A DNA stretch of 36,266 nt from Stygiobacter sp. GTDB lineage: Bacteria > Pseudomonadota > Alphaproteobacteria > Rhodospirillales > Magnetospirillaceae. Where the stretch lies: assembly GCA_006218045.1 (NCBI GenBank), contig VBWB01000023.1, positions 1-36,266 of the forward strand, given 5' to 3'. Below the pieces are notes generated by a model. That model worked only from the letters and a program-made list of their open reading frames with translations. It searched no databases and was not told the DNA's origin. Position numbers and translations under genes: made by a program. Positions within the stretch are counted from its first letter, which is position 1. Every line of letters begins with the position of its first letter. This document shows, one piece after another, positions 1 through 7,226 of the stretch.

Positions 1-365
1 ATGACCTGCTTGGCGGTCTGGGCGGCGATGCGGCCGAAATCGATGGGCGGCAGCGGATCGACCAGGAAGTCGCCGACCTTGGCGCCGGGATTCTTCTTGA
101 GCGCGCGGGCCAGCGGTACTTGGGTCGCCTCGTTCTCGACCTCTTCTTCCACGACTTCGATGTAGCGGGCCAGTTGGATCTCGCCGGTCTTGCGGTCGAT
201 ATGGGCGCGGATGTCATGCTCGTGGCCGTATTTGGAGCGGCCAGCCTTCTGGATCGCCTGTTCCATGGCTTCCAGAACCTCGTCGCGGTCGATGCCCTTG
301 TCGCGGGCGACGGCGTCGGCGACCTGCAGGAGTTCCGGGCGGGGCAGAGCTGCGATACGTTCCAT
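1..365 (-). CDS. nusA: Transcription termination/antitermination factor NusA, N-terminal part (runs off the window)
   Basis: NusA binds RNA polymerase and controls pausing, termination and antitermination. The first 121 residues are visible and begin MERIAALPRPELLQVADAV, followed by the typical N-terminal RNAP-binding segment with KGIDRDEVLEAMEQAI and then the DFLVDPLPPIDFGRIAAQTA segment that leads into the S1 domain. The rest of the gene lies beyond base 1. The ATG at 363-365 directly abuts the rimP stop codon at 366-368, so the two genes are co-transcribed and probably translationally coupled, as in the conserved rimP-nusA-infB operon. The identification is secure from sequence and context. 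Confidence 0.95.
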   Translation of the reverse strand, partial: MERIAALPRPELLQVADAVARDKGIDRDEVLEAMEQAIQKAGRSKYGHEHDIRAHIDRKTGEIQLARYIEVVEEEVENEATQVPLARALKKNPGAKVGDFLVDPLPPIDFGRIAAQTAKQV

Positions 366-881
366 CTATTCGTTTCCCTGTTGGTCCGCCTGCGGGTCTT
401 CATCCCGGGTTACGGCGGCGATCAATTCATCGGTCAGAACCAGCTTGGCGCTTTTCAGGTCGGTCAAGGGCAGCGAAACCTCGGCCCCGTCGGCGAACAG
501 GCGCACGGCTTCGCCCTCAAGCCCCAACAGCTTGCCGCGGAACCGCTTGCGTCCATCGACGCCGGCCAGGGCTTCGATCTTGACCTCGAAACCGGCCCAA
601 GTGACGAAATCCTTGGCCCGGGTCAGCGGCCGGTCGATACCGGGCGAGCTGACCTCCAGCGCATAAGCGCTTTGGATGGGGTCTTCCACATCCAAAAGCG
701 CCGACAGCGACCGGCTGATATCGGCGCAATCATCCACGGTCATGTTGCGACCGTCCTTGCGTTCGGCCATCACTTGAAGCGTCGGATGGCTGCGGCCCTG
801 GAACATCACCCGCACCATTTCGTAGCCCATGGCGTCCAAAGTGGGGGCGAACAATGCTTCCAAACGCTGTTGAAGATCCAT
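366..881 (-). CDS. rimP: Ribosome maturation factor RimP
   Basis: RimP assists maturation of the 30S ribosomal subunit. The protein of about 171 residues has both family domains: an N-terminal alpha/beta domain with LDAMGYEMVRV and CADISRSLSALLDVEDPI, the conserved junction YALEVSSPGIDRPL, and a C-terminal beta-barrel domain with GRKRFRGKLLG. The ATG at 879-881 gives the usual family start MDLQQRLEALF; a TTG two codons further upstream (885-887) is an alternative, and AGGG at about 893-896 on the minus strand could serve either. It is the first gene before nusA and follows a leader with several hairpins. Confidence 0.93.
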   Translation of the reverse strand: MDLQQRLEALFAPTLDAMGYEMVRVMFQGRSHPTLQVMAERKDGRNMTVDDCADISRSLSALLDVEDPIQSAYALEVSSPGIDRPLTRAKDFVTWAGFEVKIEALAGVDGRKRFRGKLLGLEGEAVRLFADGAEVSLPLTDLKSAKLVLTDELIAAVTRDEDPQADQQGNE

Positions 882-895
882 TCCCAAACTACCCT

Positions 896-975
896 GGGCC
901 GGAAACGGCCCTTAGAAAATAAACAAAGGCCGGAAGCGGCCCCCAAAAAAAACAAAAAGTGGGCCAATGGCCCAC
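896..975 (-). terminator. Rho-independent terminator plus two further hairpins ahead of rimP
   Basis: Read on the minus strand, a perfect 7-bp stem (GTGGGCC, loop ATT, GGCCCAC; 959-975) is followed by a T-rich run at 943-958, a textbook terminator for the HPt gene upstream. It is followed by a second stem-loop (GGCCG/CGGCC, 928-941) with a weaker TTTGTTT tail, and a third (GGGCCG/CGGCCC, 896-911) that ends 14 bases before the rimP ATG. The first is clearly a terminator. The other two may be back-up terminators or structured leader of the rimP-nusA transcript; no clear promoter was seen between them. Confidence 0.8.
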
Positions 976-1028
976 CCTGCAATCCCGTCCTCCAGCAGCG
1001 CTTCTTGGACAGGCACGCAAGAATGTGT

Positions 1029-1406
1029 CTAAGCGCGGACTATAGACGAATCCTCTCCAAAGGCAAGACCCGTCTGCCCCTGCGCCGCCAAGGTGGCGTC
1101 GCAGAGGGCGGCGAATTCAGGCCACAGGGCCGCGATCTCGGCCAGTCCAGCGTGTTGGAAATAGGCGCAGATCAGCCCCAGACGCGAGCGCCCGAGGTTG
1201 AGCGCCGCCCCTTTCAGGCTATGGGCGGCGCGCCGTGCCCCGTCGGCATCCCCGGCGGCCAGGGCGGCGGCCAGATCGTCGGCGCGGCTGTGGATATCGG
1301 CGGCGAAGGCGGCCAGGATTTCCGCCACCTCGTCCGCCTCGAGATCGGCCCGCAATTGCGCCGCCACCGCGTCGTCCAGCAGGGGGGCATGCCGCCATGC
1401 GGTCAC
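1029..1406 (-). CDS. Stand-alone HPt (histidine phosphotransfer) protein
   Basis: A single-domain phosphotransfer protein of 125 residues that should carry a phosphoryl group between a hybrid or soluble receiver and a downstream partner. The HPt signature AAHSLKGAALNLG puts the phospho-accepting histidine at residue 62, in a helical protein rich in Ala and Leu. The start is a GTG (1404-1406) that overlaps the TGA of the upstream response regulator in a GTGA junction, so the two are translationally coupled. A strong terminator follows at 941-975. The product is cytoplasmic, with no membrane segment. It may serve the kinase at 2864-5398, which has no HPt or receiver domain of its own; that link is inference from proximity. 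Confidence 0.88.
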   Translation of the reverse strand: MTAWRHAPLLDDAVAAQLRADLEADEVAEILAAFAADIHSRADDLAAALAAGDADGARRAAHSLKGAALNLGRSRLGLICAYFQHAGLAEIAALWPEFAALCDATLAAQGQTGLAFGEDSSIVRA

Positions 1407-1813
1407 GCGGCGGCGACTCCAAGCACCTTGGCCAGGGCCGTCAGCAGGCTGTCGCGGGTGAACGGCTTGGCCACATAGCCGTCAACGCCGTGCTGACGGG
1501 CCTGGATCACCGCCTCGGCCTCGGTCTTCACCGTCATCATGATGAACTTGACGCCCGGGTGATCGGCCTTCAGCCGGGTCAGCAATTCCAGCCCGTCCAT
1601 CTTCGGCATCACCCAGTCGCACAGCACCACGTCGGGCACCGGGGTGAGCTTGGTCAGGGCATCGACGCCATCGATGGCGGCGACCACCTTGCCGGCGCCC
1701 AAGCCCCGCAGCAGGCCGGCGACCAGCAGCCGCGACGACGAGGTGTCTTCCACCACCAACAATGTCTTGTCGGCCAGGGCGGCACCGACTCGCTGTTCCA
1801 GTTCCTCGGTCAT
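1403..1813 (-). CDS. CheY-like single-domain response regulator
   Basis: 136 residues holding one receiver domain and no output domain. The acidic pair is E22-D23 (LLVVEDTSSSR), the phospho-acceptor is D66 (VLCDWVMPKMDG), the switch threonine is T94 (IMMTVKTEAEA) and the conserved lysine is K116 (YVAKPF). All key residues are present, so it should be phosphorylatable. The ATG at 1811-1813 has a good AGGGGA ribosome site about 6 bases upstream. It overlaps the HPt gene by four bases, suggesting a receiver-HPt relay. The MITE-like element ends 25 bases upstream of the start and separates it from the kinase operon. Confidence 0.9.
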   Translation of the reverse strand: MTEELEQRVGAALADKTLLVVEDTSSSRLLVAGLLRGLGAGKVVAAIDGVDALTKLTPVPDVVLCDWVMPKMDGLELLTRLKADHPGVKFIMMTVKTEAEAVIQARQHGVDGYVAKPFTRDSLLTALAKVLGVAAA

Positions 1814-1837
1814 GCTATTCCCCTATGGCGTTACCCA

Positions 1838-2032
1838 TGAAAAAGTCCTTCGCTTTGCTCAGTGTACTTTTCCACGTTGATTTAAACGGAGAAAAATAGA
1901 CTTGGGGCGGCCCTGCGCCTATTTTTCGCTTTTCCTAATAAGCAAACTCGCGCGGAAAGCTTGCTTGAGCACGGGTTTTCCTTATCCAAATCGGGGAAAA
2001 GTACACCGAGGCGAAGCCTGCGGACTTTTTCA
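1838..2032. repeat. 195-bp inverted-repeat element, MITE-like
   Basis: The two ends are imperfect inverted repeats of about 36-38 bp (1838-1873 and 1995-2032). They share TGAAAAAGTCC at the outside and GTGTACTTTTCC at the inside, with a few changes and a 2-base length difference between. The interior carries further stems: GAAAAATAG and CTATTTTTC flanking a GC-rich loop, and AAGCAA/TTGCTT. No coding frame is evident. The base composition is more AT-rich than the surroundings. The size, terminal repeats and lack of a gene fit a non-autonomous miniature element or a large intergenic palindromic repeat; no clear target-site duplication was seen. It lies between the kinase operon and the receiver-HPt pair. 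Confidence 0.6.
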
Positions 2033-2040
2033 CGGACGAC

Positions 2041-2493
2041 TCATGGACGATAAAGTCCGACATAGGCGATCAGATCCTTGCCGGCTACGCGTTTGACGAA
2101 GGTCAGCTTGGGCTCGATGCGGTTGCTGGCGGGATTGAGCCAACGATATTCCACCCAGCCCTCGCCCTGGTCCTCGGCCACCTTGATGATTTCCCGGACC
2201 AGCAACTTACCATCGCTGTCGGTGACGTTCAGCACCGATTTGCCCTCGTTCCTGGGCGTCGGCGGATAGATCACCCAGGCGCCGTTGAGATCGATGACGT
2301 TGACATAGATTTCGCCGAAGCGGAATTCACCTTGGGCATGGAAGCGCGGACGCGCCGCCTCCACCCCTTCATCGGCCAACAAAGCGGCGGCCTTCAGGGT
2401 CAGCGCCCGCACCATCAGCGGATCGACCTTGCTCTGGGCCGGTGCCGTCACCGGCAACAGCACCAACAAAAGCGACAGCAGCCGGGCGATCAT
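2041..2493 (-). CDS. Small exported single-Cache-domain protein
   Basis: A 150-residue protein with an N-terminal signal peptide (MIARLLSLLLVLLPVTAPAQ) and no other membrane segment, so probably periplasmic. The body resembles the Cache_2-type sensor fold: a long helix (LMVRALTLKAAALL), then FGEIYVNVIDLNGAWVIYPP, ESVL-like GKSVLNVTDSDGK, and GWVEYRWLNPAS with KLTFVKRV, typical of small-molecule-binding Cache domains. The ATG at 2491-2493 overlaps the TGA of the response regulator (ATGA), so it is the third gene of the kinase operon. A free periplasmic Cache protein beside a kinase whose sensor region is also Cache-like suggests an accessory ligand sensor; the ligand is unknown. Confidence 0.75.
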   Translation of the reverse strand: MIARLLSLLLVLLPVTAPAQSKVDPLMVRALTLKAAALLADEGVEAARPRFHAQGEFRFGEIYVNVIDLNGAWVIYPPTPRNEGKSVLNVTDSDGKLLVREIIKVAEDQGEGWVEYRWLNPASNRIEPKLTFVKRVAGKDLIAYVGLYRP

Positions 2494-2867
2494 GCGCCCA
2501 ATCCCAAGGACTTGAGCAAATCCAGCATGGTGGTCTTGCTGATCGGCTTGGTCAGGATGGCATCGAAGCCGCAGGCGAGGAATTGCTCGCGCTCTTCCGG
2601 CATGGCATGGGCGGTATAGGCGACCATCTTGGCCCCTTGGCACAATTGACGGGCGCGGACGGTGCGACAGACGTCCTCGCCGCTCAAGCCCGGCATGGAA
2701 ATGTCCAGCAGCACCAGATCGGCCCGGTTGCGGCCCAGCCAGTCCAGCGCCCGGGCGCCGTCCTCGACCATGTCGACATTCCAGCCGGCCTTGCCGAGCA
2801 GGCGTCCGGCCAACATGCGGTTGACGTCGTTGTCATCCACCACCAGGGCGCGCTTTTCCCCGCTCAT
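2490..2867 (-). CDS. Single-domain response regulator coupled to the upstream kinase
   Basis: A 125-residue receiver domain without an output domain. The acidic pair is D11-D12 (ALVVDDNDVNR), the phospho-acceptor is D55 (LVLLDISMPGLSG), the switch threonine is T85 (VAYTAHAM) and the lysine is K107 (LTKPI). The sequence is closest in style to receivers fused to hybrid kinases, so this looks like a detached hybrid-kinase receiver. The ATG overlaps the stop codon of the kinase gene (ATGA at 2864-2867). It is the likely first phospho-acceptor of that kinase and could pass phosphate to the HPt protein at 1029-1406. Confidence 0.9.
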   Translation of the reverse strand: MSGEKRALVVDDNDVNRMLAGRLLGKAGWNVDMVEDGARALDWLGRNRADLVLLDISMPGLSGEDVCRTVRARQLCQGAKMVAYTAHAMPEEREQFLACGFDAILTKPISKTTMLDLLKSLGLGA

Positions 2868-5398
2868 GGCGGCGCCACCGGCAGGGCGAAGACAAAGGTG
2901 CTGCCCCGTCCGAGCTGTGACTCCAGGCTCATTTCCCCCCCCATCAGTTCCACCAGATGGCGCGCCAGGGTCAGGCCCAACCCGGTGCCGCCATGGGAGC
3001 GGGTCAGGAAGGCGTCGCCTTGGTGGAACTTGTCAAAAATCCTGTCTTGCAGATCGTCGGCGATGCCGGGGCCGCTGTCGATGACGCGAATGACGACGAC
3101 GTCCTTGTCCGCCGCCGCCACCGTATGGACCCGCCCGGCTTGGGTGAACTTGACGGCGTTGGACAGCAGGTTGTGCAGCACCTGGCGCACCCGCACCGGG
3201 TCGGCGACCACCGAGGCGGGCAGATCGTCGGCCATCCGCACCTGGAAATCCAGCCCCTTGGCGACGGCACCGGATTGATGGATGGCGGCCACCTCACTCA
3301 CCAGGGCGCGAATATCCACCGTCTCGCGCGCCAGGGTCATGGCCCCGGCCTCGATCTTGGCGACATCGAGGATGGTGTTGACCAGATTGAGCAGATGGCT
3401 GCCGCTTTTCTCGATGATCTCGGCGTTCTCGCGCATTTCCTCGTCGGCGGCGTCGTCCTTGATCAGTTCGGCAAAGCCGATGATGCCGTTCAAGGGGGTG
3501 CGCAATTCATGACTCATGGAGGCCAGGAACTCGCTTTTCATGCGGCTGGCTTCCTCGGCCCGCAGCCGCGCCTCTCCCGCCCGCTGGAAGGATTCGCCCA
3601 CCCGGTCGGCCATGTCGTTGAACGACGACGCCAACACCCCCATCTCGTCGTCGCTGTGCACCGGCAGGCGATGGGCCATGTCGCCGTCCTCGAACCGGCG
3701 GATACCTTGGACCACGGCGGTGATGCGCCGGGTCAGGAACGACGCCATCCAGATGGCGATGACCACCACCACCGCGCTCATCATCACCGTCGACGCGGTC
3801 AATTGCTGGGCCATGGTGGTGACCTGGGTGCGCACCAGGGTCAGTACCGCGTCGAGCTGACGTTGCAGGTCGGCGTCATGCTCGGTGACGATGCGGGCGG
3901 CGACCTGTCGTGATTCGGTGGCGGCGCGGTGGAAATCATCCACATTGGCGCCGATGGTGACGAAGCCGAAGCCGCGCGGGCTTTGACCGTACTGGCCGGT
4001 GCGATAGGGGATGGCGGCGGCGGTGGTCAGTTTCCACAGCCCGCTCCAGAAGATGTCGAACGAACCCGAGCCGCCGTTCTGGGTCAGGTCCATCCAGCCG
4101 GTGCATTGCGGCGCATGGTTGAGATAACGGCAATCCAGACCCAAGGTGCCGGCCTTGATCTGCTGCACCGCCCCCTTCTTGTCCCATGACTGGCCGTCGA
4201 AGGTCTTGACGCTGGCCAGATACGCGGACACCCCCTGGCCGCTGGCCTGCCAACCGTCATACAGCCCCTGGTCCATCCACGGCGCCGCCGGCTCGCCGGT
4301 CTGCGGGTCGTAGCCGGTGATGAAATAGTGGCGCGGGTGGACGATGGAGCGGCCCTTGTAGTCCCAGATGAAGGCGTAATTGCCGCTGGTGGCGTCGGGG
4401 ATGGGCGAATAGCGGTCGCCGGTGGGCAGGATGTGGTCGGTGAATTCCATCACATGGGTGTGGTCCAGCGCCAAGGTCACCCAGCCGGCCACCTTGCCGT
4501 CCCTGACCACCGGGGTGGCCCAGCGGATGATGCCCTGGAAGCGCTTGCCCACCGGGTTTTCCACCCCGGCATAACCGGCCTGCTCGGGGGCGAAGGCAAG
4601 CCCGCGCTTTTGCGCCGCCGCCGGCGTATAGGGGCCGATGACCGGCGAGCCCACATAGGCGCCGATGACGTCGGAGACGTAGATTTCACCCGGTTTCAGG
4701 GCCTGGAGCGCGGGGAAATAGGTTTCCGCCTGCAGATAGGTGTTCTCGCGCCGCGACACGTCGCGCAAGGCGCCGGTCATGTGGTCGCCGGTGGTGACCT
4801 TGACCTTTTCCTGCCCATCCAGGCCGACAAAGGTCATTTCCAGGAACAGCGGTCGCGCTTCGATCCGGCCGACGGCGTCGGGATGGCGATAATTGAAGTT
4901 GCGCGCCTGATCCGGCAGGCTGGGCTGCGCCGGCGGCTGGTCATAGCGCGGCGTCGCCTCGGGGCCGGGCACCCATTTGCTGCCGTCGGGGGCCAGCACC
5001 CAGGCGTGGTGGCGCTCGACGCCGCGGGTGCGGGCGGCGAGGAAACGGCGATAATCGCCGGCATCGGGGGGCAGCAACGCCGCCGAGGCGATATCGGCAT
5101 CACGGTCGTACAGAAATGCCGCCACCGCCCGGGCCACGTCGGTGGTCATCCGTTCCATGGATTCGCGGGCGGCGTCGTCCAGGGCCTTGATGGCGCTGTC
5201 GGTGGTGGTGTTGGCGACGATCTCGGCGGTTTCGCGCATCTGCTGGACCATGCCGACGACACTGCCCGACACCCGGTCGGCCAGCCATACCTGCCCCTGC
5301 CAGGCGAACCACGCCAGCAAGACCAAGGGGATGACCTTGATCAGGACGAAGATGCCGATCAGCTTGGTGCGGATACCAAGTCCAGAACGGGAAAGCAT
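2864..5398 (-). CDS. Membrane sensor histidine kinase with large periplasmic Cache-like sensor
   Basis: 844 residues. One membrane helix lies at about 12-34 and a second at about 537-556. Between them is an unusually large periplasmic region of about 500 residues with Cache-like blocks (YAFIWDYKGRSIVHP, GWVTLALDHTHVMEF) and a Cys pair (LDCRYLNHAPQC). A HAMP domain follows (about 556-605), then HisKA with H630 in SHELRTPLNG, and a full HATPase with the N box HNLLSNAVKF (742-751), G1 DSGPGI (774-779) and G2 GTGLGL (804-809). There is no receiver of its own; a receiver and a Cache protein follow in an ATGA-coupled operon. Start ATG at 5396-5398 with a GGGG ribosome site. The ligand is unknown. 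Confidence 0.93.
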   Translation of the reverse strand: MLSRSGLGIRTKLIGIFVLIKVIPLVLLAWFAWQGQVWLADRVSGSVVGMVQQMRETAEIVANTTTDSAIKALDDAARESMERMTTDVARAVAAFLYDRDADIASAALLPPDAGDYRRFLAARTRGVERHHAWVLAPDGSKWVPGPEATPRYDQPPAQPSLPDQARNFNYRHPDAVGRIEARPLFLEMTFVGLDGQEKVKVTTGDHMTGALRDVSRRENTYLQAETYFPALQALKPGEIYVSDVIGAYVGSPVIGPYTPAAAQKRGLAFAPEQAGYAGVENPVGKRFQGIIRWATPVVRDGKVAGWVTLALDHTHVMEFTDHILPTGDRYSPIPDATSGNYAFIWDYKGRSIVHPRHYFITGYDPQTGEPAAPWMDQGLYDGWQASGQGVSAYLASVKTFDGQSWDKKGAVQQIKAGTLGLDCRYLNHAPQCTGWMDLTQNGGSGSFDIFWSGLWKLTTAAAIPYRTGQYGQSPRGFGFVTIGANVDDFHRAATESRQVAARIVTEHDADLQRQLDAVLTLVRTQVTTMAQQLTASTVMMSAVVVVIAIWMASFLTRRITAVVQGIRRFEDGDMAHRLPVHSDDEMGVLASSFNDMADRVGESFQRAGEARLRAEEASRMKSEFLASMSHELRTPLNGIIGFAELIKDDAADEEMRENAEIIEKSGSHLLNLVNTILDVAKIEAGAMTLARETVDIRALVSEVAAIHQSGAVAKGLDFQVRMADDLPASVVADPVRVRQVLHNLLSNAVKFTQAGRVHTVAAADKDVVVIRVIDSGPGIADDLQDRIFDKFHQGDAFLTRSHGGTGLGLTLARHLVELMGGEMSLESQLGRGSTFVFALPVAPP

Positions 5399-5467
5399 GG
5401 TCGAAACCCCATCAGGCCCGGAAAGCGGGCGGCGCCCGCAGGAGGTGTAGCAAAGTCATGTGAACGC

Positions 5468-5496
5468 GTTTTATGCCGAATGTGAAAAAATCACAA
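5468..5496 (-). promoter_or_regulatory. Predicted sigma-70-type promoter of the kinase operon, overlapping a TGTGA palindrome
   Basis: On the minus strand TTGTGA (5491-5496) and TAAAAC (5468-5473) are separated by exactly 17 bases, about 70 bases before the kinase ATG. A perfect inverted repeat TGTGA-N5-TCACA (5481-5495) overlaps the -35 box and resembles a CRP/FNR-superfamily half-site pair, although its spacer is one base short of the E. coli CRP consensus. A wider inverted repeat TATGCCGA/TCGGCATA (5472-5520) encloses it. Its left end lies inside the end of the EAL gene. This is a prediction by eye only. Confidence 0.45.
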
Positions 5497-7131
5497 ACCT
5501 CCCATAAAACGATCGGCATAGATGAACGGATCGAATTCCGGCTTGCCGAAATGCCAGCCCTGGCCGAAATCGACGCCGCATTGATAGACCCGCCCGGCCA
5601 AGCGCTTGTCCTCGACCATCTCGGCCGCGGTCTTGATGCCCATGGAGGCGCACATGCGGGCCATGGAGGCCAAGAGGTCGCTGCCCTTCTGGCTGGCGGC
5701 GGCACGCTTGATCACCGGGCCGTCGAACTTGACCAGATCCACGTCGAGCGCGTTGAGATAATCGAAGCTGGCCGCGCCCGAGCCGAAATCGTCCAGGCAG
5801 AAGCGGAAGCCGCGCTGGCGGAAGGTCTGGATGGTGGCGTTGACCTCGGCCAATTGCTCGACCTTCACCGATTCGGTCAGCTCGAACATGAGTTTGCGCG
5901 GCTGCACCCCCGACCGGGCCAGCAGCTTGCGCAACTCGGTGACGAAATGCTGCGACGACAGCGACAGCCCCGACAGGTTGATGGCCACCGCCGGCAACAA
6001 GCCGCCCTTGCGGGTCAGGTCGGCGATGGTGCGGATGGTGGTTTCCACCACCGCCATGTCCAGTTCGGCGACGATGCCCATCTCTTCCGCCAAGCAGAAC
6101 AGGTGATAGGGCGAGACGCCGGGGCGGGCATCACGGAAGCGGGTCAGCACCTCGAAGTGATGAACCCGTTCCAACCGCATGTCGCACACCGGCATGAAGG
6201 CCATGTCGAATTCGTGCTTGGCCGCCAGCCGGCGGATATAGGCGACGTTGTCGATGGTGTCGGAGACCAGCCCCCTCAGCACCTGACCGATGCTTTTCTT
6301 CTTGTCCACCTGACCGGTTTCGGAAAACCGGCGGATGGTATGGGCGATGGCCTTGGCCACCTGATGCTCGGCCAGGCCGGCACCGTCGGCGTCCAGGGTC
6401 TGGGTGTTGGTCTTGAGATCGGCGTTGAACAGGGATTTCGCCGCCTGCGAGATCATGTTGCCGATCTCGTCCGTGTCCACATCGTCGCGATGCAGGTAGG
6501 AGAAGCTGTCGGGCGACACCTGACCGGCGGAATTGCCGCCGATGGAATGTTTGTTGAGGATGTCGCCGACGGTATTCATCACCCGCTTGCGGTCGGACGC
6601 GCCCAGGGCCTTGTTCAGGCTTTCCAGCCCGTCGACCTTGACCACGCTCAGTTGCGGGCGCCCGCCGGCGCGCTTGAAGGCCAAGGCACGGTCGGCGGCC
6701 AGGGCGGCATAGGACGCCTCGTCCAGCAGGCCGGTCTCGGCGTCGCGCTTCAACTCCGCCTCGTCCGGGCGTTCGGCCTGGAAAGCCGGCTCCAGCTTCA
6801 GCGCCAGAAAAAAGTGATTGTCGAAATCGGGCACCCGATAGCCGGCCAACGCCACATTGGGGCGGCGGCGATTGCCGTTCAGGCGCACCACCACGTCGTC
6901 GATGCGGCCTTGCGAGCGCGCCGCCTCCAGCATCTCGCCGGCCAGTACCCTATCCTCTTCCGCCACCAGATCCAGGAATGGACGATCATGCAAGGCGTCG
7001 GCGCCCGTGCCCATCAACACCTGGGTGGCGCCGGCGGCGAACACCACGTCCAGGTCATCGTTCAGTTCCAGCAAGATGTCGGCGCGGCAAAAGGCCAGGG
7101 CGACGAAGCGGTCCCGCTCGCGGTCGGCCAT
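5491..7131 (-). CDS. EAL-domain c-di-GMP protein with PAS-like and degenerate GGDEF domains
   Basis: 546 residues, no membrane segments, so cytoplasmic. An N-terminal PAS-like region (about 10-115) precedes a GGDEF-like region (about 130-250) in which the catalytic loop is SPDSF (206-210) rather than GGDEF, so cyclase activity is not expected. The EAL domain (about 300-540) has EVL (327-329) in place of EAL, N385 in INLSG, E417 in FELTES, D447-D448 in LDDFGSG, K468 in LVKFD, E504 in AAEMVE and Q524 in QGWHFG. The metal- and substrate-binding residues of active EAL phosphodiesterases are thus kept. The ATG at 7129-7131 has a GGGGA ribosome site; an upstream start 15 codons earlier is less well supported. 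The gene ends within the promoter of the kinase operon. Confidence 0.88.
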   Translation of the reverse strand: MADRERDRFVALAFCRADILLELNDDLDVVFAAGATQVLMGTGADALHDRPFLDLVAEEDRVLAGEMLEAARSQGRIDDVVVRLNGNRRRPNVALAGYRVPDFDNHFFLALKLEPAFQAERPDEAELKRDAETGLLDEASYAALAADRALAFKRAGGRPQLSVVKVDGLESLNKALGASDRKRVMNTVGDILNKHSIGGNSAGQVSPDSFSYLHRDDVDTDEIGNMISQAAKSLFNADLKTNTQTLDADGAGLAEHQVAKAIAHTIRRFSETGQVDKKKSIGQVLRGLVSDTIDNVAYIRRLAAKHEFDMAFMPVCDMRLERVHHFEVLTRFRDARPGVSPYHLFCLAEEMGIVAELDMAVVETTIRTIADLTRKGGLLPAVAINLSGLSLSSQHFVTELRKLLARSGVQPRKLMFELTESVKVEQLAEVNATIQTFRQRGFRFCLDDFGSGAASFDYLNALDVDLVKFDGPVIKRAAASQKGSDLLASMARMCASMGIKTAAEMVEDKRLAGRVYQCGVDFGQGWHFGKPEFDPFIYADRFMGGL

Positions 7132-7226
7132 GATATCCCCGAAATATTTAACCCTTTCGCATGATGAAACGCCCAAGCATCAATGGCAAGCCCGCAGACT
7201 TCAGGCCGCGGCCGCACGCGGCCATT

